DNA from: Flavisericum labens
Lineage (GTDB): Bacteria > Bacteroidota > Bacteroidia > Flavobacteriales > Flavobacteriaceae
NCBI RefSeq assembly: GCF_045446075.1
Contig: NZ_JBJJBQ010000003.1
Span: 248,001 to 312,000 of the forward strand
Length of the DNA stretch: 64,000 nt
Direction: 5' to 3'
Shown: piece after piece, positions 41,354-49,903 of the stretch
How the letters are laid out: the number at the start of each line of letters is the position of its first letter
Numbering within the stretch: the first letter of the stretch is position 1
Notes under the pieces: generated by a model
Databases searched by the model: none
The model's input: only the letters and a program-made list of their open reading frames with translations
What the model was told of the DNA's origin: nothing
Made by a program: the position numbers and the translations under genes

Positions 41354-42526
41354 ATGAAAGAGAATATAAAGAATTTTGAAACAGAAGCCATCCGCACACA
41401 AGCTGAGACCTCTCAGTTTTCAGAACATTCCGTGCCGTTATATTTAACATCAGGGTTTGTTTTTGACGATGCCGAAGAAATGAGAGCCTCTTTTGCCGAA
41501 GAAAAACAACGTGATTTATATAGCCGTTATAGCAATCCAAATGTTAACGAATTTGTAGATAAAGTTTGTGCTATGGAAGGTGCAGAAGCAGGTTTTGCCT
41601 TTGCTAGTGGTATGGCCGCTGTGTTTTCAACATTTGCCACATTGTTGGATGCTGGAGATCATGTGGTGTCATGTAGTTCTGTTTTTGGAGCAACCCACGG
41701 CTTGTTTACTAAGTATTTTCCAAAATGGAATATTGAATGCTCCTATTTCAATATAAATGAAGTTGAAAATATTCAAGATTTAATTCAGCCTAACACTAAG
41801 TTTATTTACGCTGAAACACCCACTAACCCTGGTGTTGATGTGCTAGATTTAGAATATTTAAGTGCTATTTGTAAAAAGCACAACCTGTTGTTAGTGATTG
41901 ATAATTGCTTTGCAACACCATACCTGCAAAACCCGATAAAGTATGGGGCAGATTTAGTAATTCATTCTGCTACCAAATTAATGGACGGGCAAGGCCGCGT
42001 TCTAGGAGGTATTACTGTTGGAAAAAAGGAATTGATAAGAGAGATTTATTTGTTTTCAAGACTTACAGGTCCTTCAATGAGTCCTTTTAATGCATGGGTG
42101 CTATCAAAATCTTTAGAGACATTGGCTGTTAGAGTTGAAAAACATTGTGAAAATGCATTGGAAATTGCCACATATTTGGAAACACATCCTAAGGTGAAAT
42201 GGGTAAAGTACCCATTTTTAAAGTCGCACCCTAAGTATGATGTAGCCATTAAACAAATGCGTTTGGGCGGAAACATTGTAGCTTTTGAGGTAGAAGGAGG
42301 ATTAGAAGGAGGAAGAGCGTTTTTAGATGGATTAAAAATGTGCTCGCTTTCTGCTAATTTAGGTGATACCCGCACTATTGCAACGCATCCAGCGAGTACC
42401 ACACATGCTAAAGTTGAATCAGAAGTAAAAGCCGCAGCAGGTATTACTGATGGCATGGCGCGCATTTCTGTGGGATTGGAGCATGTGGACGATATTATTG
42501 CTGATTTGGAGCAAGCACTAAATTAA
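41354..42526 (+). CDS. Second Cys/Met-metabolism PLP enzyme (MetZ-like homoserine-ester sulfhydrylase)
   Basis: 390 residues. SEHSVPLYLTSGFVFDDAEE, DLYSRYSNPNVNEFVDKVCA, FAFASGMAAVFSTFATLLDA, PLP lysine in VIHSATKLMDGQGRVLGGIT near 210, IATHPASTTHAKVESEVKAA. It belongs to the trans-sulfuration PLP family but differs from the upstream MetY. Context suggests a second route for sulfide incorporation, or cystathionine gamma-synthase/lyase. Which substrate is used cannot be told. Confidence 0.85.
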   Translation: MKENIKNFETEAIRTQAETSQFSEHSVPLYLTSGFVFDDAEEMRASFAEEKQRDLYSRYSNPNVNEFVDKVCAMEGAEAGFAFASGMAAVFSTFATLLDAGDHVVSCSSVFGATHGLFTKYFPKWNIECSYFNINEVENIQDLIQPNTKFIYAETPTNPGVDVLDLEYLSAICKKHNLLLVIDNCFATPYLQNPIKYGADLVIHSATKLMDGQGRVLGGITVGKKELIREIYLFSRLTGPSMSPFNAWVLSKSLETLAVRVEKHCENALEIATYLETHPKVKWVKYPFLKSHPKYDVAIKQMRLGGNIVAFEVEGGLEGGRAFLDGLKMCSLSANLGDTRTIATHPASTTHAKVESEVKAAAGITDGMARISVGLEHVDDIIADLEQALN

Positions 42527-42539
42527 TTATATTAGCCGA

Positions 42540-42959
42540 ATGCTATCCAAAAAAACAAAATATGGCCTTAAGGCACTCACTTTTATAGCGAGAAATACTG
42601 GTGATTTACCTGTTCAAGTTGGTGAAATTGCCAAAAGTGAAAGTATTCCCCAAAAGTTTTTAGAGAGTATTTTGCTCACCTTACGGAAGTCGGGCATATT
42701 GGGTTCTAAAAAGGGTAAGCACGGTGGATATTATTTACGGAAAGAACCTTCAGAAATTTTAATGACCGAAGTTATGCGCGTTTTAGAAGGTCCCATTGCC
42801 ATGGTACCTTGCGTAAGTTTAAATTATTATGAAAAGTGCGACGACTGCCCAGACGAAGCCCTATGTAGCGTAAATAAGCTCATGATTCAAGTACGTGATA
42901 GCACACTTAAGGTGTTCAGAAATACCACCTTAGCAGATTTATCCAAAAGAAATGAGTAA
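42540..42959 (+). CDS. Rrf2-family transcription regulator
   Basis: 139 residues. N-terminal winged helix KTKYGLKALTFIARNTGDLP and IPQKFLESILLTLRKSGILG with KKGKHGGYYLRKEPSEILMT; C-terminal cysteine region MVPCVSLNYY, EKCDDCPDEALCSVN supplies four Cys, which suggests an iron-sulfur or redox-sensing cluster as in IscR/RirA rather than CymR. It is 13 bases after metZ, inside the SAM-riboswitch transcript, and directly upstream of the cys operon promoter, which carries an inverted repeat (43082-43100) as candidate operator. Confidence 0.92.
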   Translation: MLSKKTKYGLKALTFIARNTGDLPVQVGEIAKSESIPQKFLESILLTLRKSGILGSKKGKHGGYYLRKEPSEILMTEVMRVLEGPIAMVPCVSLNYYEKCDDCPDEALCSVNKLMIQVRDSTLKVFRNTTLADLSKRNE

Positions 42960-42969
42960 AGATTTCTTA

Positions 42970-42990
42970 ATAAAAACAGTTTTTATTTTT
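42970..42990 (+). terminator. AT-rich hairpin between Rrf2 gene and cys operon
   Basis: ATAAAAAC / GTTTTTAT with a minimal loop, followed by TTTT. It lies 11 bases after the Rrf2 stop and ahead of the next promoter. Confidence 0.45.
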
Positions 42991-43047
42991 GATTTTCTTC
43001 AGTTTGTCGTAAAAAAATGCCATTATTCTAAAAAGTTGTTAGTACAA

Positions 43048-43077
43048 TTTGTCATCTAAAAAAAAGTATTACTTTTG
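43048..43077 (+). promoter_or_regulatory. Promoter of the cys (sulfate assimilation) operon
   Basis: TTTG (43048-43051), 18-base spacer, TACTTTTG (43070-43077), a near-perfect Bacteroidota promoter. Transcription would start around 43084, inside the inverted repeat that follows. Confidence 0.75.
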
Positions 43078-43081
43078 TAAT

Positions 43082-43100
43082 TCCTATTAAATTGATAGGA
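43082..43100 (+). promoter_or_regulatory. Candidate Rrf2 operator
   Basis: TCCTAT-TAAATTG-ATAGGA, perfect 6-bp arms around a 7-base spacer, overlapping the predicted start site of the cys operon and lying next to an Rrf2 gene. Flanks AAT/ATT extend the symmetry loosely. Confidence 0.5.
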
Positions 43101-43120
43101 TTAATATAATTCAACGACAA

Positions 43121-43378
43121 ATGATTGGACAGATGTTAATAAAAGATAAAGAAAAGTCAACCTATGAAGCAGATGCTTCAAGCGAAAAACCAATAAGAAG
43201 TATAGTTAAGTCTTTAAGTTGGAGAACTATAGGCACTTTAGATACCATTTTAATATCGTGGATTATAACAGGTAAGTTAGATTTAGCGTTTTCAATAGGA
43301 GGTATCGAATTGGTAACAAAAATGGTATTATATTTTTTCCATGAGCGTATTTGGAATTCAATTAAGTGGGGAAAATAA
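43121..43378 (+). CDS. DUF2061 small membrane protein
   Basis: 85 residues. After a polar N-terminus, SIVKSLSWRTIGTLDTILIS begins the DUF2061 core with two hydrophobic segments (TILISWIITGKLDLAF; IELVTKMVLYFFHERIW) and the ending WNSIKWGK. Its role is unknown. It is the first gene of the sulfate assimilation operon, 15 bases before cysH, which suggests a link to sulfate or sulfite metabolism or transport, but nothing in the sequence proves it. Met at 43133 is another possible start. Confidence 0.85.
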   Translation: MIGQMLIKDKEKSTYEADASSEKPIRSIVKSLSWRTIGTLDTILISWIITGKLDLAFSIGGIELVTKMVLYFFHERIWNSIKWGK

Positions 43379-43393
43379 AAAGTGAAAATTAAG

Positions 43394-44014
43394 ATGTTTA
43401 CAGAAACTCAAATAAAAGAATTAAACGAAGCATTTAAAGATGCTAAACCGGCCGACGTCATAAAAAAAGCATTTGAGCTTAATGATGAAGCTGTTGTTAC
43501 GACTAATTTTAGACCTTACGAAGCGGCTATTTTACATGCCGTAAGTTCGGTTGAATCAAAAATACCGGTGGTATGGTGCGATACAGGTTATAACACGCCA
43601 CAAACCTACAGGCATGCCGAGCAAGTTATAAAAGATTTAGATTTGAATATCTTTTTATACGTGCCCAAGCAAACATCGGCTCACCGCGATGTGGTGTTGG
43701 GAATTCCATCTGTCGATGCGCCAGAACATGCTTTATTTACAGAACAGGTAAAGCTAGAGCCATTCAAAAGAGCTATGGAAGAGCATAAGCCTAAAGTATG
43801 GTTCACCAACTTGCGCCAAGGTCAAACGGCGTTTAGAGATAGTATTGGTATTTTTAGTTTAAGCAAAGACGGTGTTCTAAAGGTGAGTCCGTTTTACTAT
43901 TGGTCCGACGAAAAATTAGATGGCTATTTAGAAGAAAACAAATTACCAAATGAATTTAAATATTTTGATCCAACTAAAGCATTAGAAAATAGAGAGTGTG
44001 GTTTGCACGCATAA
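43394..44014 (+). CDS. cysH: Phosphoadenylyl-sulfate (or adenylyl-sulfate) reductase, short form
   Basis: 206 residues from ATG 43394 (the in-frame GTG at 43382 adds four). VVTTNFRPYEAAILHAVSSV, VVWCDTGYNTPQTYRHAEQV, VWFTNLRQGQTAFRDSIGIF and the catalytic cysteine in the C-terminal ENRECGLHA. Only the two Cys in WCDT and ECGL are present, so the iron-sulfur cluster cysteines of APS reductases are absent. The segment between the WSDEKLDGYLEENKLP helix and ECGLHA is shorter than in E. coli CysH. It reduces activated sulfate to sulfite using thioredoxin. No APS kinase is seen nearby. Confidence 0.9.
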   Translation: MFTETQIKELNEAFKDAKPADVIKKAFELNDEAVVTTNFRPYEAAILHAVSSVESKIPVVWCDTGYNTPQTYRHAEQVIKDLDLNIFLYVPKQTSAHRDVVLGIPSVDAPEHALFTEQVKLEPFKRAMEEHKPKVWFTNLRQGQTAFRDSIGIFSLSKDGVLKVSPFYYWSDEKLDGYLEENKLPNEFKYFDPTKALENRECGLHA

Positions 44015-44077
44015 TCCTGTCGGTAGTAGGCAGTCGCAGTAACTAGAAAGTAAATTAATATAATAACAAAACTCTTA

Positions 44078-44121
44078 ACCCGCCCGAGTAAGAGTTCTCC
44101 CTTCGGGGGTTAGGGGGCAGA
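44078..44121 (+). repeat. Intergenic CCCTTCGGGGG-type hairpin repeat
   Basis: CCCGCCCGAG...CTCCCTTCGGGGGTTAGGGGGC, a palindromic C/G-rich element in the 112-base gap between cysH and cysD, unlike its AT-rich surroundings. Similar elements flank the metH-metF gap. Confidence 0.6.
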
Positions 44122-44126
44122 ATATT

Positions 44127-45032
44127 ATGAAGAAAGATACATCACATATCAACTCGCTCGAAAACGAAGCGATTTACATCATGAGAGAAGTAGCCGCACA
44201 GTTTGAAAAACCTGTACTGTTGTTTTCTGGAGGAAAAGATTCGATTACTTTGGTAAGGTTGGCCGTAAAGGCATTTTACCCTGCAAAAGTACCGTTTCCT
44301 TTGATGCATATTGATACAGGGCATAACTTTCCTGAGACCATTGAGTTTAGAGACCGATTGGTTAAGGAGTTAGGTTTGGAGCTTATTGTTCGCAACGTTC
44401 AGGATTCTATTGATCAAGGAAAAGTAAAAGAGGAGTCTGGCCGTTATGCAAGTAGAAACCAATTGCAAACCACTACACTTTTAGATGCCATTGAAGAATT
44501 CAAGTTCGATGCTTGTATTGGGGGAGCACGTCGTGATGAAGAAAAAGCTAGAGCGAAAGAACGTATTTTTTCAGTACGTGATGATTTCGGTCAATGGGAC
44601 GAAAAAAACCAACGTCCAGAGTTGTTTGATATGCTGAATGGTGATATTGAGCATGGCCAGAACGTACGTGTATTTCCAATTTCAAACTGGACAGAATTAG
44701 ACGTTTGGTCGTATATCGAAAAAGAAAACATTGAAATACCATCAATTTATTTCGCTCATAAGCGTAAAGTATTCTTAAGAGACGGCATGATATGGTCAGC
44801 AGATGACGAGGTGGTTTACAGAGATGATCATGAAGAAGTGATAGAGGAAATGGTTCGTTTTAGAACCGTAGGAGATATGAGTTGTACAGCGGCGGTGCTT
44901 TCCGAAGCTGCAACCATTTCAAAGGTAGTAGAAGAAATTAGAGATTCTACAATTTCAGAACGTGGCGCTCGTATAGACGATAAACGATCTGAAGCAGCTA
45001 TGGAAAAACGTAAACAACAAGGGTATTTCTAA
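44127..45032 (+). CDS. cysD: Sulfate adenylyltransferase subunit 2
   Basis: 301 residues. PP-loop ATPase motif PVLLFSGGKDSITLVRLAVK near 30, HIDTGHNFPETIEFRDRL, SGRYASRNQLQTTTLLDAIE, GGARRDEEKARAKERIFSVR, LDVWSYIEKENIEIPSIYFA. Makes APS from sulfate and ATP together with CysN, whose gene follows. Confidence 0.96.
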   Translation: MKKDTSHINSLENEAIYIMREVAAQFEKPVLLFSGGKDSITLVRLAVKAFYPAKVPFPLMHIDTGHNFPETIEFRDRLVKELGLELIVRNVQDSIDQGKVKEESGRYASRNQLQTTTLLDAIEEFKFDACIGGARRDEEKARAKERIFSVRDDFGQWDEKNQRPELFDMLNGDIEHGQNVRVFPISNWTELDVWSYIEKENIEIPSIYFAHKRKVFLRDGMIWSADDEVVYRDDHEEVIEEMVRFRTVGDMSCTAAVLSEAATISKVVEEIRDSTISERGARIDDKRSEAAMEKRKQQGYF

Positions 45033-45044
45033 GATGGTTAATAG

Positions 45045-45172
45045 TTGTTAGTTATTGGATACTGGTAATTAGCAATTTGTAAAATATTCAAAAAAATAAA
45101 AATTAAGTTGTTGAAGTTTAAAAGGGAATTTAGAAAAATCTAACAACCAAAAACCAACAACCAATAACAAAA
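45045..45172. repeat. Loose inverted repeat between cysD and cysN
   Basis: GTTGTTAGTTATTGGATACT on the left and ACCAACAACCAATAACAA on the right are imperfect complements around an AT-rich centre. Intergenic only; no coding. Confidence 0.35.
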
Positions 45173-45175
45173 TAA

Positions 45176-46423
45176 ATGGAAGTATTAAAAATTGCAACAG
45201 CAGGAAGTGTAGATGATGGAAAAAGTACGTTAATAGGACGTATTCTTTACGATACAAAATCATTAACTACTGATAAATTGGAAGCTATTGAAAAAACAAG
45301 TAAACAACGTGGGTACGATTACTTGGACTTTTCCTTAGCTACGGATGGCTTGGTTGCCGAAAGAGAACAAGGTATTACTATTGATGTAGCACATATATAT
45401 TTTTCAACAGGAAAGAAAAGTTACATTATAGCCGATACCCCTGGCCATGTGGAGTATACCAGAAATATGGTGACTGGAGCATCAACCTCGCAAGCATCCA
45501 TTATTTTAATTGACGCTAGAAAAGGGGTGATTGAGCAAACTCACCGTCACTTCTTCATCAATAATTTATTAAGAATTAAAGATGTGGTTGTTGCGATAAA
45601 CAAAATGGATTTAGTTGATTATTCTGAAGAGGTTTACAATAGCATTAAAGGCGATTTTGAGGAGTTGATGAGCAAGCGTGATTATCAAGACCAAAAAATT
45701 ACTTTTATCCCTGTTAGTGCGTTAAAAGGTGATAACGTGGTTCATAAATCTGATGAGATGCCTTGGTATAAAGGTGAAGCTTTGTTAGAGCATTTAGAGC
45801 AATTGGATAAAGCCGATATTTTTAATGTAGGTACACCGCGTTTTCCTGTGCAGTATGTTATCCGTCCTAAAACCGAAGATTTCCATGATTTTAGAGGTTA
45901 TGCCGGAAAAGTATACGGAGGGAATTTAAGTGTGGGCGATGATATTATCGTATTACCTTCAAAAACACGATCTAAAATAAAAGATATTTTTTTCTATGAT
46001 GAAAAGTACGAAACGGCATCACGTCGTTCGTCCGTGACCATCACTTTAGAAAACGATATTAATGTTAGTCGAGGCGATATGATAGTAAAAGAAGGCGATT
46101 TACCAACTATCGATAAGCAGTTTACGGCCAATGTTTGTTGGATGGATTCAGATCATTTAACTACTGGCGGTAAGTATATTGTGCAACACGGTGTAAATAA
46201 AGTGTTGGCAAAAGTGGATAGAATCAACCATAAAATTCATCCAGATTATTCTGGGTTTGAGAAAGGTGTAACTAGTTTAGGCGTTAACGATATAGCTTCG
46301 ATAACATTCAAGCTTAACAAACCTATTTTTTACGACCAATTTAAAAACCATAGAACAAATGGGTCGTTTATTTTAATAGATCCACAAACCAACCATACGG
46401 TTGGTGCAGGATTCATTCAATAA
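45176..46423 (+). CDS. cysN: Sulfate adenylyltransferase subunit 1 (GTPase)
   Basis: 415 residues. GTPase motifs: ATAGSVDDGKSTLIGRILYD (G1), EREQGITIDVAHIYF (G2), IADTPGHVEYTRNMVTGAST (G3), VVAINKMDLVDYSEE (G4). The C-terminal half is the EF-Tu-like beta domains. Ends without the APS-kinase domain of NodQ-type fusions. Drives sulfate activation by GTP hydrolysis. Confidence 0.95.
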   Translation: MEVLKIATAGSVDDGKSTLIGRILYDTKSLTTDKLEAIEKTSKQRGYDYLDFSLATDGLVAEREQGITIDVAHIYFSTGKKSYIIADTPGHVEYTRNMVTGASTSQASIILIDARKGVIEQTHRHFFINNLLRIKDVVVAINKMDLVDYSEEVYNSIKGDFEELMSKRDYQDQKITFIPVSALKGDNVVHKSDEMPWYKGEALLEHLEQLDKADIFNVGTPRFPVQYVIRPKTEDFHDFRGYAGKVYGGNLSVGDDIIVLPSKTRSKIKDIFFYDEKYETASRRSSVTITLENDINVSRGDMIVKEGDLPTIDKQFTANVCWMDSDHLTTGGKYIVQHGVNKVLAKVDRINHKIHPDYSGFEKGVTSLGVNDIASITFKLNKPIFYDQFKNHRTNGSFILIDPQTNHTVGAGFIQ

Positions 46424-46433
46424 AAAAAAGAAA

Positions 46434-48536
46434 ATGCAAAGTTTTAGAACAGAAATAGAAAATCCAATAGTTGAAAAAGATATTATTGAATTAGCCAATA
46501 AAATCGAGCTTTTCAACAATGGAAAAATAGACGAAGAAAAATTTAGAAGTCTGCGTTTAGCACGTGGGGTTTACGGTCAGCGTCAAGAAGGCGTTCAAAT
46601 GATTCGTATAAAATTACCTTATGGAAAGGTTAAGGGTAGTCAATTACGCAGAATTTCAGATGTATCCGATGAGTATTCTCGTGGGCGCTTACATATTACA
46701 ACACGTCAAGATATTCAAATTCATTATGTTGATTTGAATAGAACACCAGAACTTTGGGCAGATTTAGAACGTGATGATGTTACCTTAAGAGAAGCTTGTG
46801 GTAACACGGTAAGAAACGTAACCGCTAGCGAAACAGCTGGTATAGATGTAAATGAACCGTTTGATGTGTCGCCTTATGCAGATGCCCTTTTCAAGTTTTT
46901 CTTAAGAAATCCTATTTGTCAAGAAATGGGACGTAAGTTCAAGGTGTCATTTTCATCTTCCGATGAAGATACCGGGCTGTCTTACATGCACGATTTAGGT
47001 TTCATTGCTAAAGTTAAAAATGATACTCGTGGTTTTAAAGTGATGATTGGTGGCGGATTAGGGTCTCAACCCCGTGAGGCTGATGTGTTGTTTGATTTTA
47101 TTGAAACCGATAAAATCATTCCTATAATGGAAGGTGTTTTAAGAATTTTTGATCGTCATGGTGAGCGTAAAAGCCGTGCCAAAGCGCGTATGAAATTCTT
47201 AATTAAAGACATAGGTCTAGAAGCGTTCAAGGAATTGGTTGAAGAAGAGCAAAAAGCTATAGAAAATAAATCAGTTGCTATAGACGCCGATGCTTACACT
47301 GCATCAAAACCGGTTGAAGTTTCAGAGATTCCTCAGGTAAATATAAAAGACGAGCAAGCTTTTGAAACTTGGAAATCTACCAACTTAATTCCTCAAAAAC
47401 AGGAAGGTTATGTAGCTATTGGTATTAAAGTGCTTTTAGGAGATTTTTATACCGATAAGGCCAGACTATTGGCCGATTTGGTTGAAAACTATGCAGCAGG
47501 CGAAATTCGTTTGTCATTGCGTCAAAACATCGTTATTCCTTTTGTGAAAGAAGAATTGGTGCCGTTTTTCTATACAGAGTTAGAAAAATTAGGATTTGTT
47601 GAAGCAGGTTATAACAAAGCAGTCGATATTACCGCATGTCCGGGTACAGATACTTGTAATTTAGGTATTGCTAGTAGTACAGGTATTGCAGATGAGTTGG
47701 AACGTATTATAAAAGCCGAATATCCACAATATTTAAAGAACGAAGATTTAGTTATTAAAATTAGTGGATGTATGAACGCTTGCGGACAGCACAATATGGC
47801 AAATATTGGTTTCCAAGGGATGTCGGTCCGTACACCAGATAAATTGGTCGCTCCTGCTTTACAAGTATTGTTAGGTGGTGGAAATTTAGGAGACGGAAAT
47901 GGTGTTTTTGCTGATAAAGTGGTGAAAGTACCTAGTAAACGTGGACCAGAGGCTTTACGTAGAATTTTAGATGATTTTGAAGCCAATGCAGGCGGCAAAA
48001 AGTTTGTTGATTATTACAAAGAGAAAGGCGAGCGCTATTTTTATGATTACTTAAACGATCTTCAAGATGTTAGTAATTTAACGCAAGACGATTTTATCGA
48101 TTGGGGTACCGAAGAAGAATATGTAAAAGAGATTGGTATTGGTGAGTGTGCTGGTGTTGTTATCGATTTAATTGCTACTTTATTTTTAGAAAGTCAAGAG
48201 AAAATCGAAAACGCTGAAGAAGCCTTGGGCAACAAAGTATATTCGCATGCTATTTACCATGCTTACAGTTCTTTGGTTAATTCCGCGAAAGCGTTATTAT
48301 TAGCCGAAAACAAGAAAACTAATACGCATGCTGGTATTATCAGTCAGTTTGACGACTTGTTTGTTGAAAGCGGAAAAATTGATTTAGGAATTTCATTCTC
48401 GGAATTAATTTATCAAATCAACAAATTTGCACCGAGCCAAGAATTTGCAGAAAAATATATTGGGGATTCTAATAAGTTTTTAGAAAAAGTAAAAGCTTAC
48501 AGAGAGGCTGAAACTTTAGAAAAGAAAGTAGTTTAA
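46434..48536 (+). CDS. Assimilatory sulfite (nitrite/sulfite-type) reductase with C-terminal HEPN-like domain
   Basis: Start set at MQSFRTEIENPIVEKDIIEL (46434), 10 bases after cysN; the longer frame overlaps cysN in another frame. 700 residues. Ferredoxin-like and 4Fe-4S/siroheme domains: GKVKGSQLRRISDVSDEYSR, HITTRQDIQIHYVDLNRTPE, ACGNTVRNVTASETAGID, cluster cysteines in DITACPGTDTCNLGIASSTG and ISGCMNACGQHNMANIGFQG. After about residue 570 an extra helical domain (VVIDLIATLFLESQEKIENA, ALGNKVYSHAIYHAYSSLVN) resembles HEPN. It reduces sulfite to sulfide; the siroheme enzymes follow directly. Confidence 0.93.
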   Translation: MQSFRTEIENPIVEKDIIELANKIELFNNGKIDEEKFRSLRLARGVYGQRQEGVQMIRIKLPYGKVKGSQLRRISDVSDEYSRGRLHITTRQDIQIHYVDLNRTPELWADLERDDVTLREACGNTVRNVTASETAGIDVNEPFDVSPYADALFKFFLRNPICQEMGRKFKVSFSSSDEDTGLSYMHDLGFIAKVKNDTRGFKVMIGGGLGSQPREADVLFDFIETDKIIPIMEGVLRIFDRHGERKSRAKARMKFLIKDIGLEAFKELVEEEQKAIENKSVAIDADAYTASKPVEVSEIPQVNIKDEQAFETWKSTNLIPQKQEGYVAIGIKVLLGDFYTDKARLLADLVENYAAGEIRLSLRQNIVIPFVKEELVPFFYTELEKLGFVEAGYNKAVDITACPGTDTCNLGIASSTGIADELERIIKAEYPQYLKNEDLVIKISGCMNACGQHNMANIGFQGMSVRTPDKLVAPALQVLLGGGNLGDGNGVFADKVVKVPSKRGPEALRRILDDFEANAGGKKFVDYYKEKGERYFYDYLNDLQDVSNLTQDDFIDWGTEEEYVKEIGIGECAGVVIDLIATLFLESQEKIENAEEALGNKVYSHAIYHAYSSLVNSAKALLLAENKKTNTHAGIISQFDDLFVESGKIDLGISFSELIYQINKFAPSQEFAEKYIGDSNKFLEKVKAYREAETLEKKVV

Positions 48537-48545
48537 ATAAAAGAA

Positions 48546-49307
48546 ATGATTGTAAAAATCCCAAAATTAACGATTGTAGGTGCTGGTCCTGGTGACGAAG
48601 ACTTAATTACCCTTAAAGCTATTAAGGCAATTGAGTCTGCTGATGTCATTTTGTACGACGCACTTATAAACGAAGCCTTATTAAAATATGCTTCAGTAAA
48701 CGCTGAGCTTATTTTTGTGGGCAAACGTAAGGGGTGTTATGCATTTCAGCAAGAGCAGATTAACGAGTTGATTGTTTCAAAAGCCAAAGAAAAAGGACAT
48801 GTGGTGCGCTTAAAAGGTGGAGACCCATTCATTTTTGGTCGGGGAGCTGAGGAAATTGATTATGTTCGTGGTTTTGGTTTAGAAACCTTTTTAGTGCCAG
48901 GTATATCGTCATCGATGGCGGTTCCAGCTTATCAAGGTATTCCGTTAACAAAACGTGGTGCATCTGAAAGTTTTTGGGTTATTACAGGAACGACTAAAAA
49001 ACATCAGATTTCTGGTGATCTAGCTTTAGCTGCTAAGTCAACCGCAACCGTTGTTATTTTGATGGGGATGGGCAAACTTGGAGAAATTGTTCGCATTTTT
49101 TCAGAAGAAAATAAACAGGATGCTCCCATTGCCATCATTCAAAACGGAACAAGAGAAGATGAAAAAGTGGGTATAGGTACGATAAGCACTATTCAAGGCA
49201 TTGTGGCCGAAAAGCAATTGTCGTCACCAGCTATTATTGTTATTGGCGAAGTGGTTAAAGAACGAGCAGTTTTAAGTTCGGTTTTGTCAGAGGTAACAAA
49301 AGGATAA
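48546..49307 (+). CDS. cobA: Uroporphyrinogen-III C-methyltransferase
   Basis: 253 residues. Tetrapyrrole methylase: LTIVGAGPGDEDLITLKAIK, VRLKGGDPFIFGRGAEEIDY, VPGISSSMAVPAYQGIPLTK, VILMGMGKL and APIAIIQNGTREDEKVGIGT. Makes precorrin-2 for siroheme, the cofactor of the upstream sulfite reductase. Only 3 bases separate it from the next gene. Confidence 0.95.
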   Translation: MIVKIPKLTIVGAGPGDEDLITLKAIKAIESADVILYDALINEALLKYASVNAELIFVGKRKGCYAFQQEQINELIVSKAKEKGHVVRLKGGDPFIFGRGAEEIDYVRGFGLETFLVPGISSSMAVPAYQGIPLTKRGASESFWVITGTTKKHQISGDLALAAKSTATVVILMGMGKLGEIVRIFSEENKQDAPIAIIQNGTREDEKVGIGTISTIQGIVAEKQLSSPAIIVIGEVVKERAVLSSVLSEVTKG

Positions 49308-49310
49308 CTC

Positions 49311-49892
49311 GTGGAAAGAAATAATCTATATCCTATTTTTTTAAAAGCGAAAAGCTTAAACGTTCTTATAATTGGAGGTGGTTTTGTGGCTGAAGAAAAA
49401 TTAACATTTCTTCTAAAGTCTAGTCCAGATGCTTGTGTAACAATGGTGTCACCAATGTTCAGAGAAGGTACTGTGTCTTTGTCAAAACAGGGAAATGTTA
49501 CTTTAATAAAAGATAAATACAAAAAAAAGTATTTAAAGGGGAAGCATATTGTTGTTGCCACGACCGATAAGCCCAAAGTAAACGTGAAGGTGCACAAACA
49601 TTGTCGCAAAAAAAGCATTTTGGTAAATGTAGCCGACAACCCGCCATATTGTGATTTTTACATGGGTGGAATCGTCACCAAAGGAAATGTAAAAGTAGCG
49701 ATTTCAACCAATGGAAAATCGCCAACAACAGCAAAACGTTTACGTCAGTTTTTTGAGGATGTGCTTCCTGAAAATGTAGACGATTTAGTGAAAAATTTAA
49801 ACGAGTATAGAAAAACGATAAAAGGAGATTTCGAACAAAAAGTGGAAACACTAAACGAATTCACCAAAGGATTAATTGAAAAAAAAGAGTAA
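49311..49892 (+). CDS. Precorrin-2 dehydrogenase / sirohydrochlorin ferrochelatase-like (siroheme synthase N-terminal part)
   Basis: 193 residues beginning with GTG (no ATG fits), 3 bases after cobA. Rossmann motif NVLIIGGGFVAEEKLTFLLK, VVATTDKPKVNVKVHKHCRK, VNVADNPPYCDFYMGGIVTK and VAISTNGKSPTTAKRLRQFF. Oxidises precorrin-2 and may insert iron to complete siroheme. The methylase half of enteric CysG is supplied by the upstream gene instead. Confidence 0.93.
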   Translation: MERNNLYPIFLKAKSLNVLIIGGGFVAEEKLTFLLKSSPDACVTMVSPMFREGTVSLSKQGNVTLIKDKYKKKYLKGKHIVVATTDKPKVNVKVHKHCRKKSILVNVADNPPYCDFYMGGIVTKGNVKVAISTNGKSPTTAKRLRQFFEDVLPENVDDLVKNLNEYRKTIKGDFEQKVETLNEFTKGLIEKKE

Positions 49893-49903
49893 AACAGTAT
49901 ACA

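Noticed and set aside
41310..41540. 76-residue minus-strand ORF at the trifunctional gene-metZ boundary
   Set aside because: It overlaps metZ on the opposite strand and has no family resemblance or promoter; a shadow.
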